A stretch of DNA of 64,000 nt from Lachancea thermotolerans CBS 6340 (lineage: Eukaryota > Ascomycota > Saccharomycetes > Saccharomycetales > Saccharomycetaceae), in assembly GCF_000142805.1 (NCBI RefSeq), contig NC_013082.1, forward strand, positions 682,001 through 746,000. Reading direction: 5' to 3'. Positions 1 through 9,997 of this stretch are shown in pieces (the stretch's first letter is position 1; each line of letters starts with the position of its first letter). Made by a program: the position numbers and the translations under genes. The notes under the pieces are model-generated. The model saw only the letters and a list, made by a program, of their open reading frames with translations, was not told the DNA's origin and did no database searches.

Positions 1-369
1 AGTTGGGTGGATCTTGTTCTTAACAAGAGAATTAGCCCTCTTGAGCAGTTCCGATGCGATAATAACCACACTTGTAGTTCCGTCGCCAATCTCGCGGTCC
101 TGCTGTTGAGCCAACTCCACTAGGATCTTACCAGCGGGATGTTGGACGTCTAGCAGTGACAGGATTGTAGCACCATCATTAGTAACTGTGAAATCACCAA
201 TGTCATCGACCAGCATCTTGTCCAGCCCCACGGGCCCCAAAGACGACTTCACCACGTTAGCCGCAGCCAAAGCCGCTAGCACATTCTGGTGTCTGATGTC
301 ATCGCCACTAATCTTCTCACCGCCCAGAAAAAGCGTGTCAGAACGCGAATTGTTCAGTACAGACGACAT
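1..369 (-). CDS. TCP1: TCP1, chaperonin CCT subunit alpha (5' part, runs off the left edge)
   Basis: The first 123 codons of the alpha subunit of the cytosolic chaperonin CCT/TRiC, which folds actin, tubulin and other proteins in an ATP-driven double ring. The frame is open from an ATG to the window edge. It carries the group II chaperonin signatures LGPVG (residues 44-48), NDGATI (64-69) and GDGTTS (95-100), which form the ATP-binding equatorial domain. The start MSSVLNNSRSDTLFLGG closely resembles yeast Tcp1 as I remember it. About 435 further residues of a typical 560-residue protein should lie to the left. A partner subunit, CCT6, sits at the other end of the window. The position beside GCD6 matches S. 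cerevisiae YDR212W/YDR211W. Confidence 0.97.
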   Translation of the reverse strand, partial: MSSVLNNSRSDTLFLGGEKISGDDIRHQNVLAALAAANVVKSSLGPVGLDKMLVDDIGDFTVTNDGATILSLLDVQHPAGKILVELAQQQDREIGDGTTSVVIIASELLKRANSLVKNKIHPT

Positions 370-2568
370 TTCCTATGCTACAGTGCTTGACTTCTGTTTA
401 CCTCAATTCGATGGATGATCACACAGGGCTGCTTTGGCTGAAGTTGATTTTTTTCGCCACTTTGATCGCTTTATTACCCGGAACCATATATCGTTTATGA
501 TTACATATCCTGAGCCATCGCATCACAATGTCAGTAATACGACGTAACGGGCCAGTGTCACCGGAGTTGAACTTTTGGATACCTCAACTTCTTGCACCAT
601 GTGCCATTTCTATGAATACTTTTTATCGTGACGCATGTGTCGTTGTTATTTTGCTTGCGCCAATTTTGGCGCATCTTGGTGCAAACACGCCAGGACGTAT
701 CTGCCTTCCTTTCTGAAGTCCGCGTATGGTATTAATTTGTGATCACTTCCACGTACTATCGTACAACGCCGATCAATGCTTTACAGTCGAGAAGGTCTTA
801 TTTTGCTTATTGCTGTCACTTCCCAATGCCCTGTCGCGGGAAATATATAATGCGTCGCTACTCGTCATTTGAATCTCAATTATTTGAACCCAAATATCTT
901 TCCGAGTGCCGCCCATGTGTTTGTTTGTTTGTTTGTTTGTTTTGTTTGTTTAAGCCATTCCTTTCTTTTTGACACTTTCCGCGATTTTGAACCCTTTCCA
1001 GGGAATATCGCGCTGCCTGCCAGTTCGTTGAGTGATGCTCACAGGCATAAGAGTGACACTTAGGACGGGAAGGGAGCCCACAGAAAACAGAACGAACCTG
1101 GATGGCAAGCAGACGGCTGCTCTTCATGAATACCACAAATACTCAAACATGTGTTCAAACGCTTTCACAAAATTCAACGATGGTCCGAAATCTGTGCTTG
1201 TAACTGAAACAAACTTCTTCGTTATGACTTATTGGTACGCGCTGGATCCAGCGCAGACGCGGACTTCGCTCTCTTTGTGTAATGTGCGCATGCGGATAGC
1301 CTAGGTGGTGGCCCTGAGAACTGTCACGCTGAACAAGTCTCAATGGAGGACGCAATGTTGCAGAAAATGCATAGTTGGGAGCTCTTGCCACAACCTAAGT
1401 CCTTCTCCTTGGATCTTCATTTTAATTGTTGGATTGCTTATACAAAAAGCACAAATTATTGGATGAACACGGCCCTCCAGATCGTGCCTTAAGTTTTTGG
1501 TTAGCCAATTGCCCTATACGGAGGCAAGAACAAGTCTGTCCAGAAACAAGCTTTCTTATTCTGGGCCTAGTGCAAATCCTTCTTACCTCGGTTTCTAGGC
1601 CTTTCGAAAGCCTACAATATATGGCGCGTAAGGTGGTTGAAGCTTCAGCGGGTGATATGATAGCTCCTTTTTAAGCACCTACCAGCGGCACTACATTTCA
1701 TCAGTGTTAAAATCACGATTCCCAACATTTGTGAACCGGCGGACCTAAGTGCGGTTTGTACAGCACTCGAGCGAGTACCCTTGACTTTGTGATGTTAATG
1801 CGCTCAAGTGTTGTTCTAGCTGAGTGTTCTCGTTTGATTCCTCCACTCTGCCAGCGTCCATTTATACCAGGATCACCTGAAGATTGTTAGAGCTCTTGAG
1901 AGCAAGTGATCCCTCTGGTGGAATAGTTGTGCTCGGTCCAAAATCGTGGGCACCACTTTCAAGAAACACCAAGAAGCATTGCTTTAGCGTTCCTTTTATG
2001 AGAAAGTTGTGGCGAAATGATATAATCACTCTGTGGCATGCGGAAAGCGAGGGCAAGCGCATGTATTGGTCAAAACACTAGAAGTACTTGCACCGCGTAA
2101 AATAAATGCACACTGGTTTTTTTTTGTTTTTCTAAGCAAGAAGCTCTTCTATAATAAAGACGTTTGAGGCGCCTCTGCTAATATTAACAAGCAAGACCGT
2201 TCATTCCGGAAGCGTCAGAATTTCCCGCTGTCATTAGGCCATTCTGATCATGTTTATCAAAGGAAGTAACTTCAGCGCTCCTAAGTCGTCTAAAAATGTT
2301 ACCTGATTTTTGAAAGCATGCCCAGCGTCGGGTCAAAATTGAACGTTTAAAATGCATCCCTGAGGCATCAGAATCCAGCCATACCTCATTACAGGATCAA
2401 GAGCAATTGAACAAATAATTTGAAGGTGCGCTTCGAAAGGCGGAGAGTAGCTGTACTTCCGAAAGCTTCTTGAGAGCACCATTCAACCTCCGAGCCTTTG
2501 GCTCAGTTCAATCAACTTGGAGAGCGGGGCAGCCATTAGGGTTGGCAAGCTGAGCGTGGGGCGATTTT
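370..2568. other. Gene-free interval upstream of TCP1 (2.2 kb)
   Basis: Between the TCP1 start and the 3' end of the PQ-loop gene. The near part must hold the TCP1 promoter. Open frames here are short (under 90 codons), look like no family I know, and several lack an ATG start. A TTTG microsatellite lies at 919-951. I found no tRNA boxes, splice signals or recognisable RNA gene. It is much longer than most intergenic spaces in this window. Confidence 0.6.
919..951. repeat. TTTG microsatellite
   Basis: A run of about eight TTTG units, with one interruption by an extra T at about 940-943, in non-coding DNA. It forces Asn-Lys-Gln-rich translations on the minus strand, so the short minus-strand open frame across it (876-1136) is probably not a gene. 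Confidence 0.9.
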
Positions 2569-3396
2569 CTATTGAGTTGCATTCTCAGAAGCGGCCGTGG
2601 TGGTGACGACAGCCTCCGTTTCATCTGACTTACGCTCAGTCTGAAAATCCCTTGAAGAACTATCCATTTTCAATTCAACGTTGTTGTCTTTTTCGCTAGC
2701 ATTGGATTGGTTCTCTTCGTCCGCGAAGCCGCCCTTCCGGAACCACTTGAACCTACAACACCATATAAAATGGGATAGAAATATACCGATTTCAAGTCCT
2801 GCAATAACTGAGTAAAGTGCAATACCCATTACGTCCATATTACCCAGTATGACGCTCACAATCGAGAGCCACGCACCTAGTGAGTCAATAAACAGAAACA
2901 GAAAATTTATCCCTATGACACGGCCTTGGCGCTTAGCTAGTTCGTAGTAGGGGGGCAAGAGCCCAAGCCCGAGAAGTACTGACGCGACTATCCCAAAAAT
3001 AAGACTGGGCCAATGCGTGCCCCGTGAATACAAAGGTCTTAACCATAAAGTAAAGCCAATTTCCATACCAACGTCAAGTGCGGCAAGCACAACCAACATC
3101 AGCGCTATTTTTCTCCATTTCCATTGGACAGGTGGGTAGTAGAGACACTGCGCGTAACTGATGCCCGAGAATACCATAAAAAGGTGCGGCTGGATCTGAA
3201 GTATTACATTACCTTTGGTTACCATGAAGTAAATTGCAAAAGGAATACCAGAGACGACCCATAAGAACATCATACTAGGAGGGAATCCTTCACAGTTCTT
3301 ACGTCTGAAGTTGAAAATGATTTGGGGAATCAGTTGGACACACCAGCAAACAGTGCCCACGATTGCTAATGCAGTAGCCCCTTTCTCTGATATCAT
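2569..3396 (-). CDS. PQ-loop family membrane protein, possibly YDR090C-like
   Basis: A 275-residue multispanning membrane protein with about seven hydrophobic segments and a hydrophilic Ser/Thr/Glu-rich tail after residue 220. The segment VQLIPQIIFNFRRKNCEGFP (about 21-40) is a PQ-loop motif, the mark of the cystinosin/Ypq/SWEET-like transporter superfamily. A second, degenerate copy (LLPPYYELAKRQGRVIGINF, near 145-165) has PP in place of PQ. Many PQ-loop proteins move amino acids or sugars across vacuolar or Golgi membranes, but the substrate here is unknown. It most resembles what I remember of S. cerevisiae YDR090C, an uncharacterised protein; I am not sure of that match. It is one of only two genes that break the ancestral gene order, and it is flanked by gene-free stretches of 2 kb on both sides. 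Confidence 0.8.
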   Translation of the reverse strand: MISEKGATALAIVGTVCWCVQLIPQIIFNFRRKNCEGFPPSMMFLWVVSGIPFAIYFMVTKGNVILQIQPHLFMVFSGISYAQCLYYPPVQWKWRKIALMLVVLAALDVGMEIGFTLWLRPLYSRGTHWPSLIFGIVASVLLGLGLLPPYYELAKRQGRVIGINFLFLFIDSLGAWLSIVSVILGNMDVMGIALYSVIAGLEIGIFLSHFIWCCRFKWFRKGGFADEENQSNASEKDNNVELKMDSSSRDFQTERKSDETEAVVTTTAASENATQ

Positions 3397-5409
3397 GGCT
3401 AGTTATGTTGCTCTATACTGGTAAAAAGAGCTATGTTGTTTCTGCGAGTTTTGCTAACGCTATCTTTTTGAAGCTCAGGAAACGAATATTGATGCCAGGT
3501 TAGCTGTTTAGTACCTATCCTTACTCAAGCACAATTCAGTCCTTTAATGGTGTTTCCATTTGCTGCACTGAAACTCCGAAGCTAGTGATGGCGTATAGTA
3601 TGAACCTCTTCAATTTGACTCATCACCTTCTCAGTAAGAGACCCTGCGATAAGGTCACTAGATCTTTAATCACATTTTACGTGTTCAAGAAATCTCCCAC
3701 ATCACATGGCATCAAAGCATTGTCTCTAAACCCTACGCATATCGCCGAATTTTGCACTGAGTAGGTAACGAGTTGAGTCCATTCACATGTCCTTCAATTA
3801 AGAAACCATGTTTTGATAACTTCGGGCCTTTTTGTTTCGGTGTGGAACATTGTCTTAAGACGAGTACTTGTAGCATTGTTAGGGGAGGATTTCAGATCTC
3901 AAGGGACCCCGGGAATTTTTGGGGACAGTCTTTGGCCTTGAACTTGTTATAGTTGCCGTTTCCGGCTTTGTTACCGGTTCTATTGACAATGTTTTTGGAC
4001 TTAATCTTGAGCGGTCTATAATTATGGCATTTTGACAGATAGTTTAGCACACAAGGATAGGAGCCTCAAAACACGGACGCTCGGGTCACAAACATTCAAC
4101 GTCTGTTCAGCGGCAAAAGACGTGCATCAAGTCTAGATTCAATGTAAAAGTTCCATGCCTGGAAAGGAAACAAACATACACTTGATACTTCGCTGTTGTG
4201 CAGGCTTATGGGACGTTACAAGCAGATTTTGAAGCCCAAAAGAGAAGCAAGAATGAAACCTGTAGAGAGCGCTCGTGAATAAAACGAGCGCGGCAGGTTG
4301 CCAAACGTGCATCTCCTCAAAATCTGCCGACAGTATTTCAGCTTCTTAAATCACTACCTCTTCACCATTGTAGTAAGGGGTCGCCCTTTTAGCCTAATTA
4401 CGTAGCTCCAACCTGTTCGAGAGGCCGCCTTGAGTTAGAGAATAAAGTTCTTTGGCAGTTATTTAGGCTTGGCTTGTGCGCTCTCTAAATCGCGTATGGT
4501 CAAGCGACGCGGATTTGATCGAATTGGAACAAGCACGAATCAAGCAATAGCTCATGTTTCACACATTATTTTTCACTTATTTATTTTGTTTTCTTTCATA
4601 AGACATGACCTAAGCTACGCTAGGTAGGTAAAACATTAATTTCACTGCTTATCAAATAACAAAAATATCTCGGACCGAACCGCTGAACAGATTAAATCGT
4701 AAAAGCTCAGCTCTCGCAAACAACTGAAGTAATAGCCAAGTAGCTTGATATGCTTTTTAACATTAATTCTATACAATAAAAGGTCAAACTATTTGAGCGT
4801 CTCATGAACAAAGGTCAGTATGCTGCTTAAACACCCTTATTAGCTTTGCACTTCAGCTTGAGGACATCGCTCATTATTTCTTCTTTGCCTACGGGCGCAG
4901 ATAATAGAGCGAAAAGGACATAAGCCTTCATAGAACGCGGAGCCTCCTACAAATGCTCTTCTGTCTTTATACACGCTTAAGCTTCTGCCTCTTCTAGTTA
5001 AACAGGTTATTCTAGCGCTTTAGTCAAGTAGTATACAGGACACAACTGTGCGTTTCTGCTTGAGAAAAAAATCAACGAATGGATCTGTTTGGAGACCTCC
5101 AGTTGGACCAGCCGCAAAAAAGGGGGCTCTTGAATGTCTCTTGCTCGTTTCGAAGTATGAGCCAAGAAGGACGCTCGCGCACCACGCGAGACATCCATAA
5201 GAAGAAGGAAACCAGTGGTAGTGGAAGAGTAAACAGATACTCAATTGTCGAAGAGACCCTTTTGTCGCTGTGTTCGGAGCTAATAAAAAAAAAAGATGAC
5301 ACGAGCTGTCACCCGAGAGCGACGCGGAACGCACGTGCCATTCGCAGTAAGAAATGGATGCTTGTGAATGAGGTTAGGAGATAAGGGTAGCTGTCGCAAG
5401 ACATACACC
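3397..5409. other. Gene-free interval (2.0 kb) between the PQ-loop gene and CDC42
   Basis: It holds the promoter of the PQ-loop gene at its left end and the 3' flank of CDC42 at its right end. The middle is AT-rich, including T-rich runs at about 4560-4605. Open frames near 5000-5390 overlap each other on both strands and resemble nothing I know. No tRNA, spliced gene, centromere-like element or transposon end was recognised. A replication origin or a decayed gene would be compatible, but nothing shows it directly. Confidence 0.55.
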
Positions 5410-5985
5410 TTATAAAATAGTGCACTTCTTGCTCTTTTTGATAACAGGAGGCTCCAGTGCGGCCACTATGGCCTCATCAAAAACGTTCTTGAGGCCGCGC
5501 TGCGTCAACGCTGAGCACTCCACGTACTTAATCGCGCGGAGCTCGCGTGCTAGCCTCTCTCCCTGCTCAGCTGAAATGGGGCGCAACCTCTGTCTCTGCA
5601 ACTTTTCAATAATCACTTTATCATCCCTCAGATCTATCTGAGTGCCTACGATAAGGCATGGCACACCAGGACAGTGGTGATGTACCTCTGGGAACCACTT
5701 TTCTTTGACATTCTCGAACGATGGTGGTGAAATCACACTGAAGCACACCAGGAACACATCCGTGGAAGGGTATGATAGCGGTCTCAATCTGTCATAATCT
5801 TCTTGACCAGCTGTGTCAAAAAGACCCAGTGTGTACGGCTCGTCGCCAATCATCACTGTGACCGCATAGTTATCGAAAACAGTGGGCACGTAGTCAGCTG
5901 GAAACTGGTTTGTAGTGTACGAAATCAACAAGCATGTCTTACCCACGGCACCATCACCTACCACAACGCATTTGAGAGTTTGCAT
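5410..5985 (-). CDS. CDC42: CDC42, Rho-family GTPase for cell polarity
   Basis: The master regulator of polarity and bud-site assembly, acting at the plasma membrane through PAK kinases, formins and the exocyst. At 191 residues it has exactly the family length. Visible motifs are the P-loop GDGAVGKT (10-17), switch I with Thr35 (YVPTVFDNY, 32-40), switch II DTAGQE (57-62), the TQID base-recognition motif (115-118, Gln in place of the usual Lys as in other Cdc42 proteins), SAL (158-160), and a polybasic tail with the CAAX box CTIL (188-191) for geranylgeranylation. It corresponds to YLR229C, so it comes from the chromosome XII-type set of genes. No intron is seen. Confidence 0.98.
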   Translation of the reverse strand: MQTLKCVVVGDGAVGKTCLLISYTTNQFPADYVPTVFDNYAVTVMIGDEPYTLGLFDTAGQEDYDRLRPLSYPSTDVFLVCFSVISPPSFENVKEKWFPEVHHHCPGVPCLIVGTQIDLRDDKVIIEKLQRQRLRPISAEQGERLARELRAIKYVECSALTQRGLKNVFDEAIVAALEPPVIKKSKKCTIL

Positions 5986-6359
5986 GTTCCTTTAATTTAG
6001 CTTTTAAAATTAATTTAAATAGACTTAGACCCACAAGTTGTCTTTTATCGCCGATTTGTTGTGCTTGGCTCTGGTTTGGTGCTCCTTGATAAATAATTTT
6101 CTTATTTCAGTTTCAAAAACCGTCCTGAGGCGAGACGAAATTTTCAAGAATACAAACACGTGATATACCGGGTAACATGAGCGCTCGCCGATAATCTAAG
6201 CGCGGAAGATAGCTGGCCAGTTTGAAAGATGGCGGAGCTGCTGTTTGAAATAGAAAGAGAGAGATCCAAGAGATCAAAGCGCCTCCAATTGTTGTATATC
6301 GGATGGGGCACACTGCCGGCAGTTAAGCCTTAGCGTTCAACTAAAAGAAAGTAGATGGT
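5986..6359. promoter_or_regulatory. CDC42 promoter and GCD6 3' flank
   Basis: A 374-bp tandem spacer on the minus strand. It must contain the CDC42 promoter and the GCD6 polyadenylation region. I see an AT-rich stretch just upstream of the CDC42 ATG, but no motif that I can assign to a specific regulator. Confidence 0.6.
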
Positions 6360-8540
6360 TCACTCGCTCTCGCTTTCTTCGGATTCCTCTTCCGAGGATT
6401 CCTCATCTGCCGTCTTCAACCACTCAATCCATTTCGCAGTCAAAGTCTTCGCCTGGCTATACTTCTCCTCTTGCGAGACCTGATCCCACCAAGTGTAGAC
6501 CGCGTCTTCGTCTAGGATATCCAAATCGTAAAGGCATGTCAGTGCGCTGAAAAGAATGAATTCAGGCTTCTCAAACCCTTGCGCCACAACCTTCTCTAGC
6601 AGTAAGTTGGACAAGTCCACAAATTCCTCTTGGTCAAAAGCTTGGCGTTGAAACATCATACCCCATTGGCTGAAAACCTTCTGAACGGCGTCTTTTGCGC
6701 CCAGAGTTTGCGTGGCAATGAAATGGTATACCCTTCTTAATAATGCAACAACAGTGGCAGACCTCACTTCGTGGTAGCTGACGTTAATACTCATTCTTAA
6801 TGTGTTCAACTCCAGCAGCGCGGTGTCCAGGTCGTGGTTGTTTTCCATAGCTCTTTCTACAGTGGCGATGGCTTCAACTGCGAAGTCTTCTTCGTCTTCT
6901 TCGTCATCCTCGTAGTCATCTCCCTCGCGGTCGGTATAGATACTGTTTGTAGACATTGACCTCTTCTTCTTGCGCTTTCCAGCTGTAGACGAAATGGAGT
7001 CGTCACTCAAATACAAGTCATCAAACTTGTATGTCAAAGAGTTCGTTACCACATCAATGACGCTGGCATCATCATCGTCCTCGGCCTTGTCACTGTCGTA
7101 AACATAACCGACACCGTCTGTGCCCACCAGCTCGTATGCAGGGGAAATGACCTTGGTACTTTCATCTTGTTTAGCAGTCTCGTCATCTTCGTAGGAGGCG
7201 CTATCGGAAAATTGAGTGGCCTTCTTCCGAACAGGTGTCTCTGATATTCTAGTACCCATTGGAATTTCCATGTTGTCATCTACCATAACGTTGAAACCGA
7301 TAACACAGCCGTCATTCAAGATCACGTTAGATCCAATTTTGACACCTGATGCAACTAGTGAGTGCTCTATCAGGGATTTGGCGCCAATTACTGTGTTATC
7401 CCAAATGAAACTATCCCTTATAATAATGTTCTCGCCAATGTAGCAGTTTCTGCCGATGACGGAATTTTGAATCTTGGTGCCCTCGCCAATTTTAGAGCCA
7501 GACCCAATTGCAGTGCGCTTGCCGATTTTGCAAGATTGTGCCAAGACCACGTCTTTTTCTTTATAAATGTGTTCTGATTCGTAGGAGTACGTCTGATCAT
7601 CCAACAGATTTGTATTCAAAACCATTGGGTAACACCACCTTGCAATGAAGTCCTGGGAAATAGCGTCGTACGTCTGCCAGCTTTCCACACGAGCCGCATA
7701 CTCGTCAGTGATGAAGGAGTATATGCTCTTCTTAAGCAAGTCGCTGGTGAGCACACCTTTCACGAAGTCTCTTCTCAAGTACTGATAATCGAAATTCTCC
7801 TGGAAAATGGCTGGCACAAGGGGCGAGCAGATATCGACGTGACAGTCGATCAGATCATTACGCAAAGTAAATTCATCAACGTCTTCCAGTAGTTCTGGGT
7901 CAATCGCAAGCGAAGTCTTGTGTTTAGAGCTTGCAAGTGGTATATCTTGATAGTAGAGGCAGCGGTTGTTCGACTTGTCGAGTATAAAGGCGGCAGGTTC
8001 GTGGCACCGCGTTCTGTAGAATTGGCTGGCCTTGCTGAGACACATGGTAACAATGTGGTCCTTGTCTTCGGCCTTCTTCTTGCGGTGAAATTCGAGCGCT
8101 TTGTCAAATTCCATGTTGGTAACTAAGTCACCACTGACTAAGATGAAGTCGCCGGTGATTACGCCTCGGTTGTCCAAATCACGCATAGCGTCACCCACGG
8201 AGCGCGACTCTAGGGACATGATAGTAGACACACGAAATGGGGACCACGGCATATTCCATTTCGAGGTCTCAATGTATGCACTCACCTGATCTGCATGCGA
8301 GGCACAGACTAGGTACACTTCGCTAGCGCCAGCCTTTGCGAGAAACTCTAGTGTATACTCAATGAGCGGAACATTAGCGAGGGGGAGCAAGCACCGGGGT
8401 TTGACAGCGGTCAACGGCATAAAGCGCGTTTCGAACGAGTCTGTCAGCACAATAGCTTGCAAGCGCTCATCCTGCACCACCTCAGGCTTCTTACCGCCAC
8501 CTACGGATTTCTTGGGAGTCTTTCCCTTCTTACCCGCCAT
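6360..8540 (-). CDS. GCD6: GCD6, translation factor eIF2B epsilon (catalytic GEF subunit)
   Basis: The catalytic subunit of the guanine nucleotide exchange factor eIF2B, which reloads eIF2 with GTP and is the target of Gcn2 control. The 726 residues show the expected layout. First comes a nucleotidyltransferase-like domain (from about residue 27, LQAIVLTDSFETRFMPLT). Next is a left-handed beta-helix of hexapeptide repeats (about 325-430, such as IGKRTAIGSGSKIGEGTKI). An acidic linker follows, then a C-terminal W2/HEAT domain with aromatic-acidic boxes (DEDAVYTWWDQ, KWIEWLK) and a very acidic Ser/Glu tail. S. cerevisiae Gcd6 is about 712 residues. The gene matches YDR211W in order and orientation, next to TCP1 and the tRNA-Ile gene. 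Confidence 0.97.
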   Translation of the reverse strand: MAGKKGKTPKKSVGGGKKPEVVQDERLQAIVLTDSFETRFMPLTAVKPRCLLPLANVPLIEYTLEFLAKAGASEVYLVCASHADQVSAYIETSKWNMPWSPFRVSTIMSLESRSVGDAMRDLDNRGVITGDFILVSGDLVTNMEFDKALEFHRKKKAEDKDHIVTMCLSKASQFYRTRCHEPAAFILDKSNNRCLYYQDIPLASSKHKTSLAIDPELLEDVDEFTLRNDLIDCHVDICSPLVPAIFQENFDYQYLRRDFVKGVLTSDLLKKSIYSFITDEYAARVESWQTYDAISQDFIARWCYPMVLNTNLLDDQTYSYESEHIYKEKDVVLAQSCKIGKRTAIGSGSKIGEGTKIQNSVIGRNCYIGENIIIRDSFIWDNTVIGAKSLIEHSLVASGVKIGSNVILNDGCVIGFNVMVDDNMEIPMGTRISETPVRKKATQFSDSASYEDDETAKQDESTKVISPAYELVGTDGVGYVYDSDKAEDDDDASVIDVVTNSLTYKFDDLYLSDDSISSTAGKRKKKRSMSTNSIYTDREGDDYEDDEEDEEDFAVEAIATVERAMENNHDLDTALLELNTLRMSINVSYHEVRSATVVALLRRVYHFIATQTLGAKDAVQKVFSQWGMMFQRQAFDQEEFVDLSNLLLEKVVAQGFEKPEFILFSALTCLYDLDILDEDAVYTWWDQVSQEEKYSQAKTLTAKWIEWLKTADEESSEEESEESESE

Positions 8541-8729
8541 TTTCCTCGCTGGTATTACGGCTGATAACGACAGTAGACCACCGGATGCTGTATGGGGCCT
8601 AAGTGACGCAAGTTAACAATGATTCTAAACTTTGCTCATCGGATCTTCTCCTAGCTTGCATAGAAATTGTATAAAAGGTGAAAAATCTTTATAAAAGTAT
8701 TACCCGAACTTCAATAGCTGTGAAAAACG

Positions 8730-8736
8730 AAAAAAA
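8730..8736 (-). terminator. RNA polymerase III terminator of the tRNA-Ile gene
   Basis: A run of seven T on the tRNA strand, beginning 10 nt past the mature 3' end. A second T-run follows shortly after, as a backup. Confidence 0.85.
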
Positions 8737-8746
8737 GAATAGAAAG

Positions 8747-8877
8747 TGCTCGAGATGGGGTTCGAACCCATGACGGTCGCGTTGCTTAAGACCTATTGAA
8801 AGGCCAATTTCACAGAGTGATTCGGAGAACCGAGTTCATCTATAAGCACGAAGCTCTAACCACTGAGCTACACGAGC
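8747..8877 (-). tRNA. tRNA-Ile(UAU) with a 58-nt intron
   Basis: Exon 1 (8841-8877) and exon 2 (8747-8782) join into a 73-nt cloverleaf. The acceptor is GCTCGTG/CTCGAGC with a T-T mismatch at 6-67. The anticodon arm is TCGTG-CTTATAA-CGCGA with anticodon TAT, and the T arm is ATGGG-TTCGAAC-CCCAT. The intron (8783-8840) lies one base after the anticodon, the standard position. The A box (TAGCTCAGTGG) and B box (GGTTCGAACCC) are intact. The tRNA reads AUA codons. In S. cerevisiae the introns of this tRNA are needed for Pus1 to modify the anticodon uridines. As I recall, an S. cerevisiae tI(UAU) gene also lies just upstream of GCD6, so the gene appears to be at its ancestral place. Confidence 0.96.
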
Positions 8878-9368
8878 ATTTTCGAAAGAGACGAGTGCTA
8901 AAGGGATACAACACCTGTAGAGTTTGTAAAATTTGGCATTGTTTATTGGCAACGTAATCAATAAGAAGTTATTAAGGGACACATCACGAAAAGTTCCATA
9001 CATTAATGTAGATGGGCCCATGGGAGGGCTTACATTGTGTTGTTAAAAAATAGTTGCGAGATGTGTTCAAGTTGTAATGCACAAAGCCATTAGAGAGTTA
9101 CCTAATAACAACACCCAAACTGCACCTAAGCATAGTTTGTGGGTAGGCTTTTCACTTGCGGACCACCAACTCTGGTCACAAAGTCAGCGGGGATGTTGGA
9201 CAGAGCGACAGAGCAGACTTGCGACCAGCTCAAACCCGCTCTTTCGGCTCTAGAAGAAGATTAAATTTCTTTGCTTATATAAATTCTTCCCTAGATATTT
9301 ATAACTATTATGCCAAGTAATACACTACCGTTCGGACGGTCCAAGGCTAATGTGAACCCAGTGTTTTT
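8878..9368. other. Spacer between the tRNA-Ile gene and the CYSTM gene
   Basis: About 490 bp holding the 5' flank of the tRNA gene and the 3' flank of the small CYSTM gene. A TATATAAA stretch occurs at 9276-9283 but points at no gene on that strand. I looked for LTR fragments, which often land beside yeast tRNA genes, and recognised none. Confidence 0.5.
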
Positions 9369-9605
9369 TTAATCGCCACACAATAGCTCAAACAAACAGC
9401 AGCAGCACAAGGCCTTCATACACCAGCCACAGCAGCCGCTGCCTTCTTCACGTGGGGGTTGCTGCTGGTACATAGGCTGCTGTTGTTGTTGGTAGTACCC
9501 TCCGCCCTGAGGTGGGCCCATAGGAGGAGGGCCCTGCTGGTAGTAACCTTGCTGAGGAGGCCCCTGCTGATAGTAGCCTTGTTGTGGTGGCCCTTGGTGA
9601 TTCAT
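9369..9605 (-). CDS. Small CYSTM-family protein, YDR210W-like
   Basis: A 78-residue protein. The N-terminal two thirds is a low-complexity Gln/Tyr/Gly/Pro array with repeated [10 protein letters not shown] units. The C-terminus is a Cys-rich hydrophobic segment ([20 protein letters not shown]), the CYSTM module, thought to be palmitoylated and membrane-attached and often linked to stress tolerance. S. cerevisiae YDR210W and YBR016W are small proteins of this type, and its place between GCD6 and MSS4 agrees with YDR210W. The short length and low complexity make it easy to miss, but the CYSTM tail is distinctive. Its molecular function is unknown. Confidence 0.92.
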   Translation of the reverse strand: MNHQGPPQQGYYQQGPPQQGYYQQGPPPMGPPQGGGYYQQQQQPMYQQQPPREEGSGCCGWCMKALCCCCLFELLCGD

Positions 9606-9997
9606 TAGCGCGGTGGTGCTTCTTGTGCCTCTGAAACAGAAGTTGATTCGAAGTTAGGAAATGCACCATTGCGCCCTCTTCTTTTTCCTCGCATGAGACC
9701 GTGTATAACTATCTTGGCGCAGAAATACTCATAAAGTTCGGGTTCGAGGCTGGGGCCCTTCCTATTAATTAATGCCGCCGCGAGGCCTACACATAACGAA
9801 TGGAATCAACGGTGTATCTTCACTTTATTATATAGATGACTGAACCGATGGTGGTTGGGTTTTGCGGACTTTATACACGCAACGCGGACTGATGGTTCTT
9901 CCGAGCCCGACCTCTATAGAAGCCGCGAGTCTAAAAATGCCTCTTTGGCATGCTCCTTGTTTTCTTTTTTTTCTAGCCGTTTCGTTCGCACTTGAGC
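9606..9997. promoter_or_regulatory. Promoter of the CYSTM gene and MSS4 3' flank
   Basis: A tandem spacer on the minus strand. A TATATAAT sequence reads on the minus strand at 9827-9834, about 220 bp upstream of the CYSTM start, and could be its TATA element. Nothing else can be assigned. Confidence 0.5.

Noticed and set aside
876-1136. 86-codon minus-strand frame over the TTTG repeat
   Set aside because: The translation is made of repeat-derived Lys-Gln-Asn-Thr and resembles no family.
2440-2475. Centromere-like TTCCGAA core at about 2458
   Set aside because: No adjacent AT-rich CDEII, no CDEI at the right spacing, and only the short core matches.
8878-9368. LTR or transposon remnant beside the tRNA gene
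   Set aside because: Yeast tRNA flanks often carry LTRs, but no TG...CA bounded repeat, primer-binding site or polymerase-like translation was visible.
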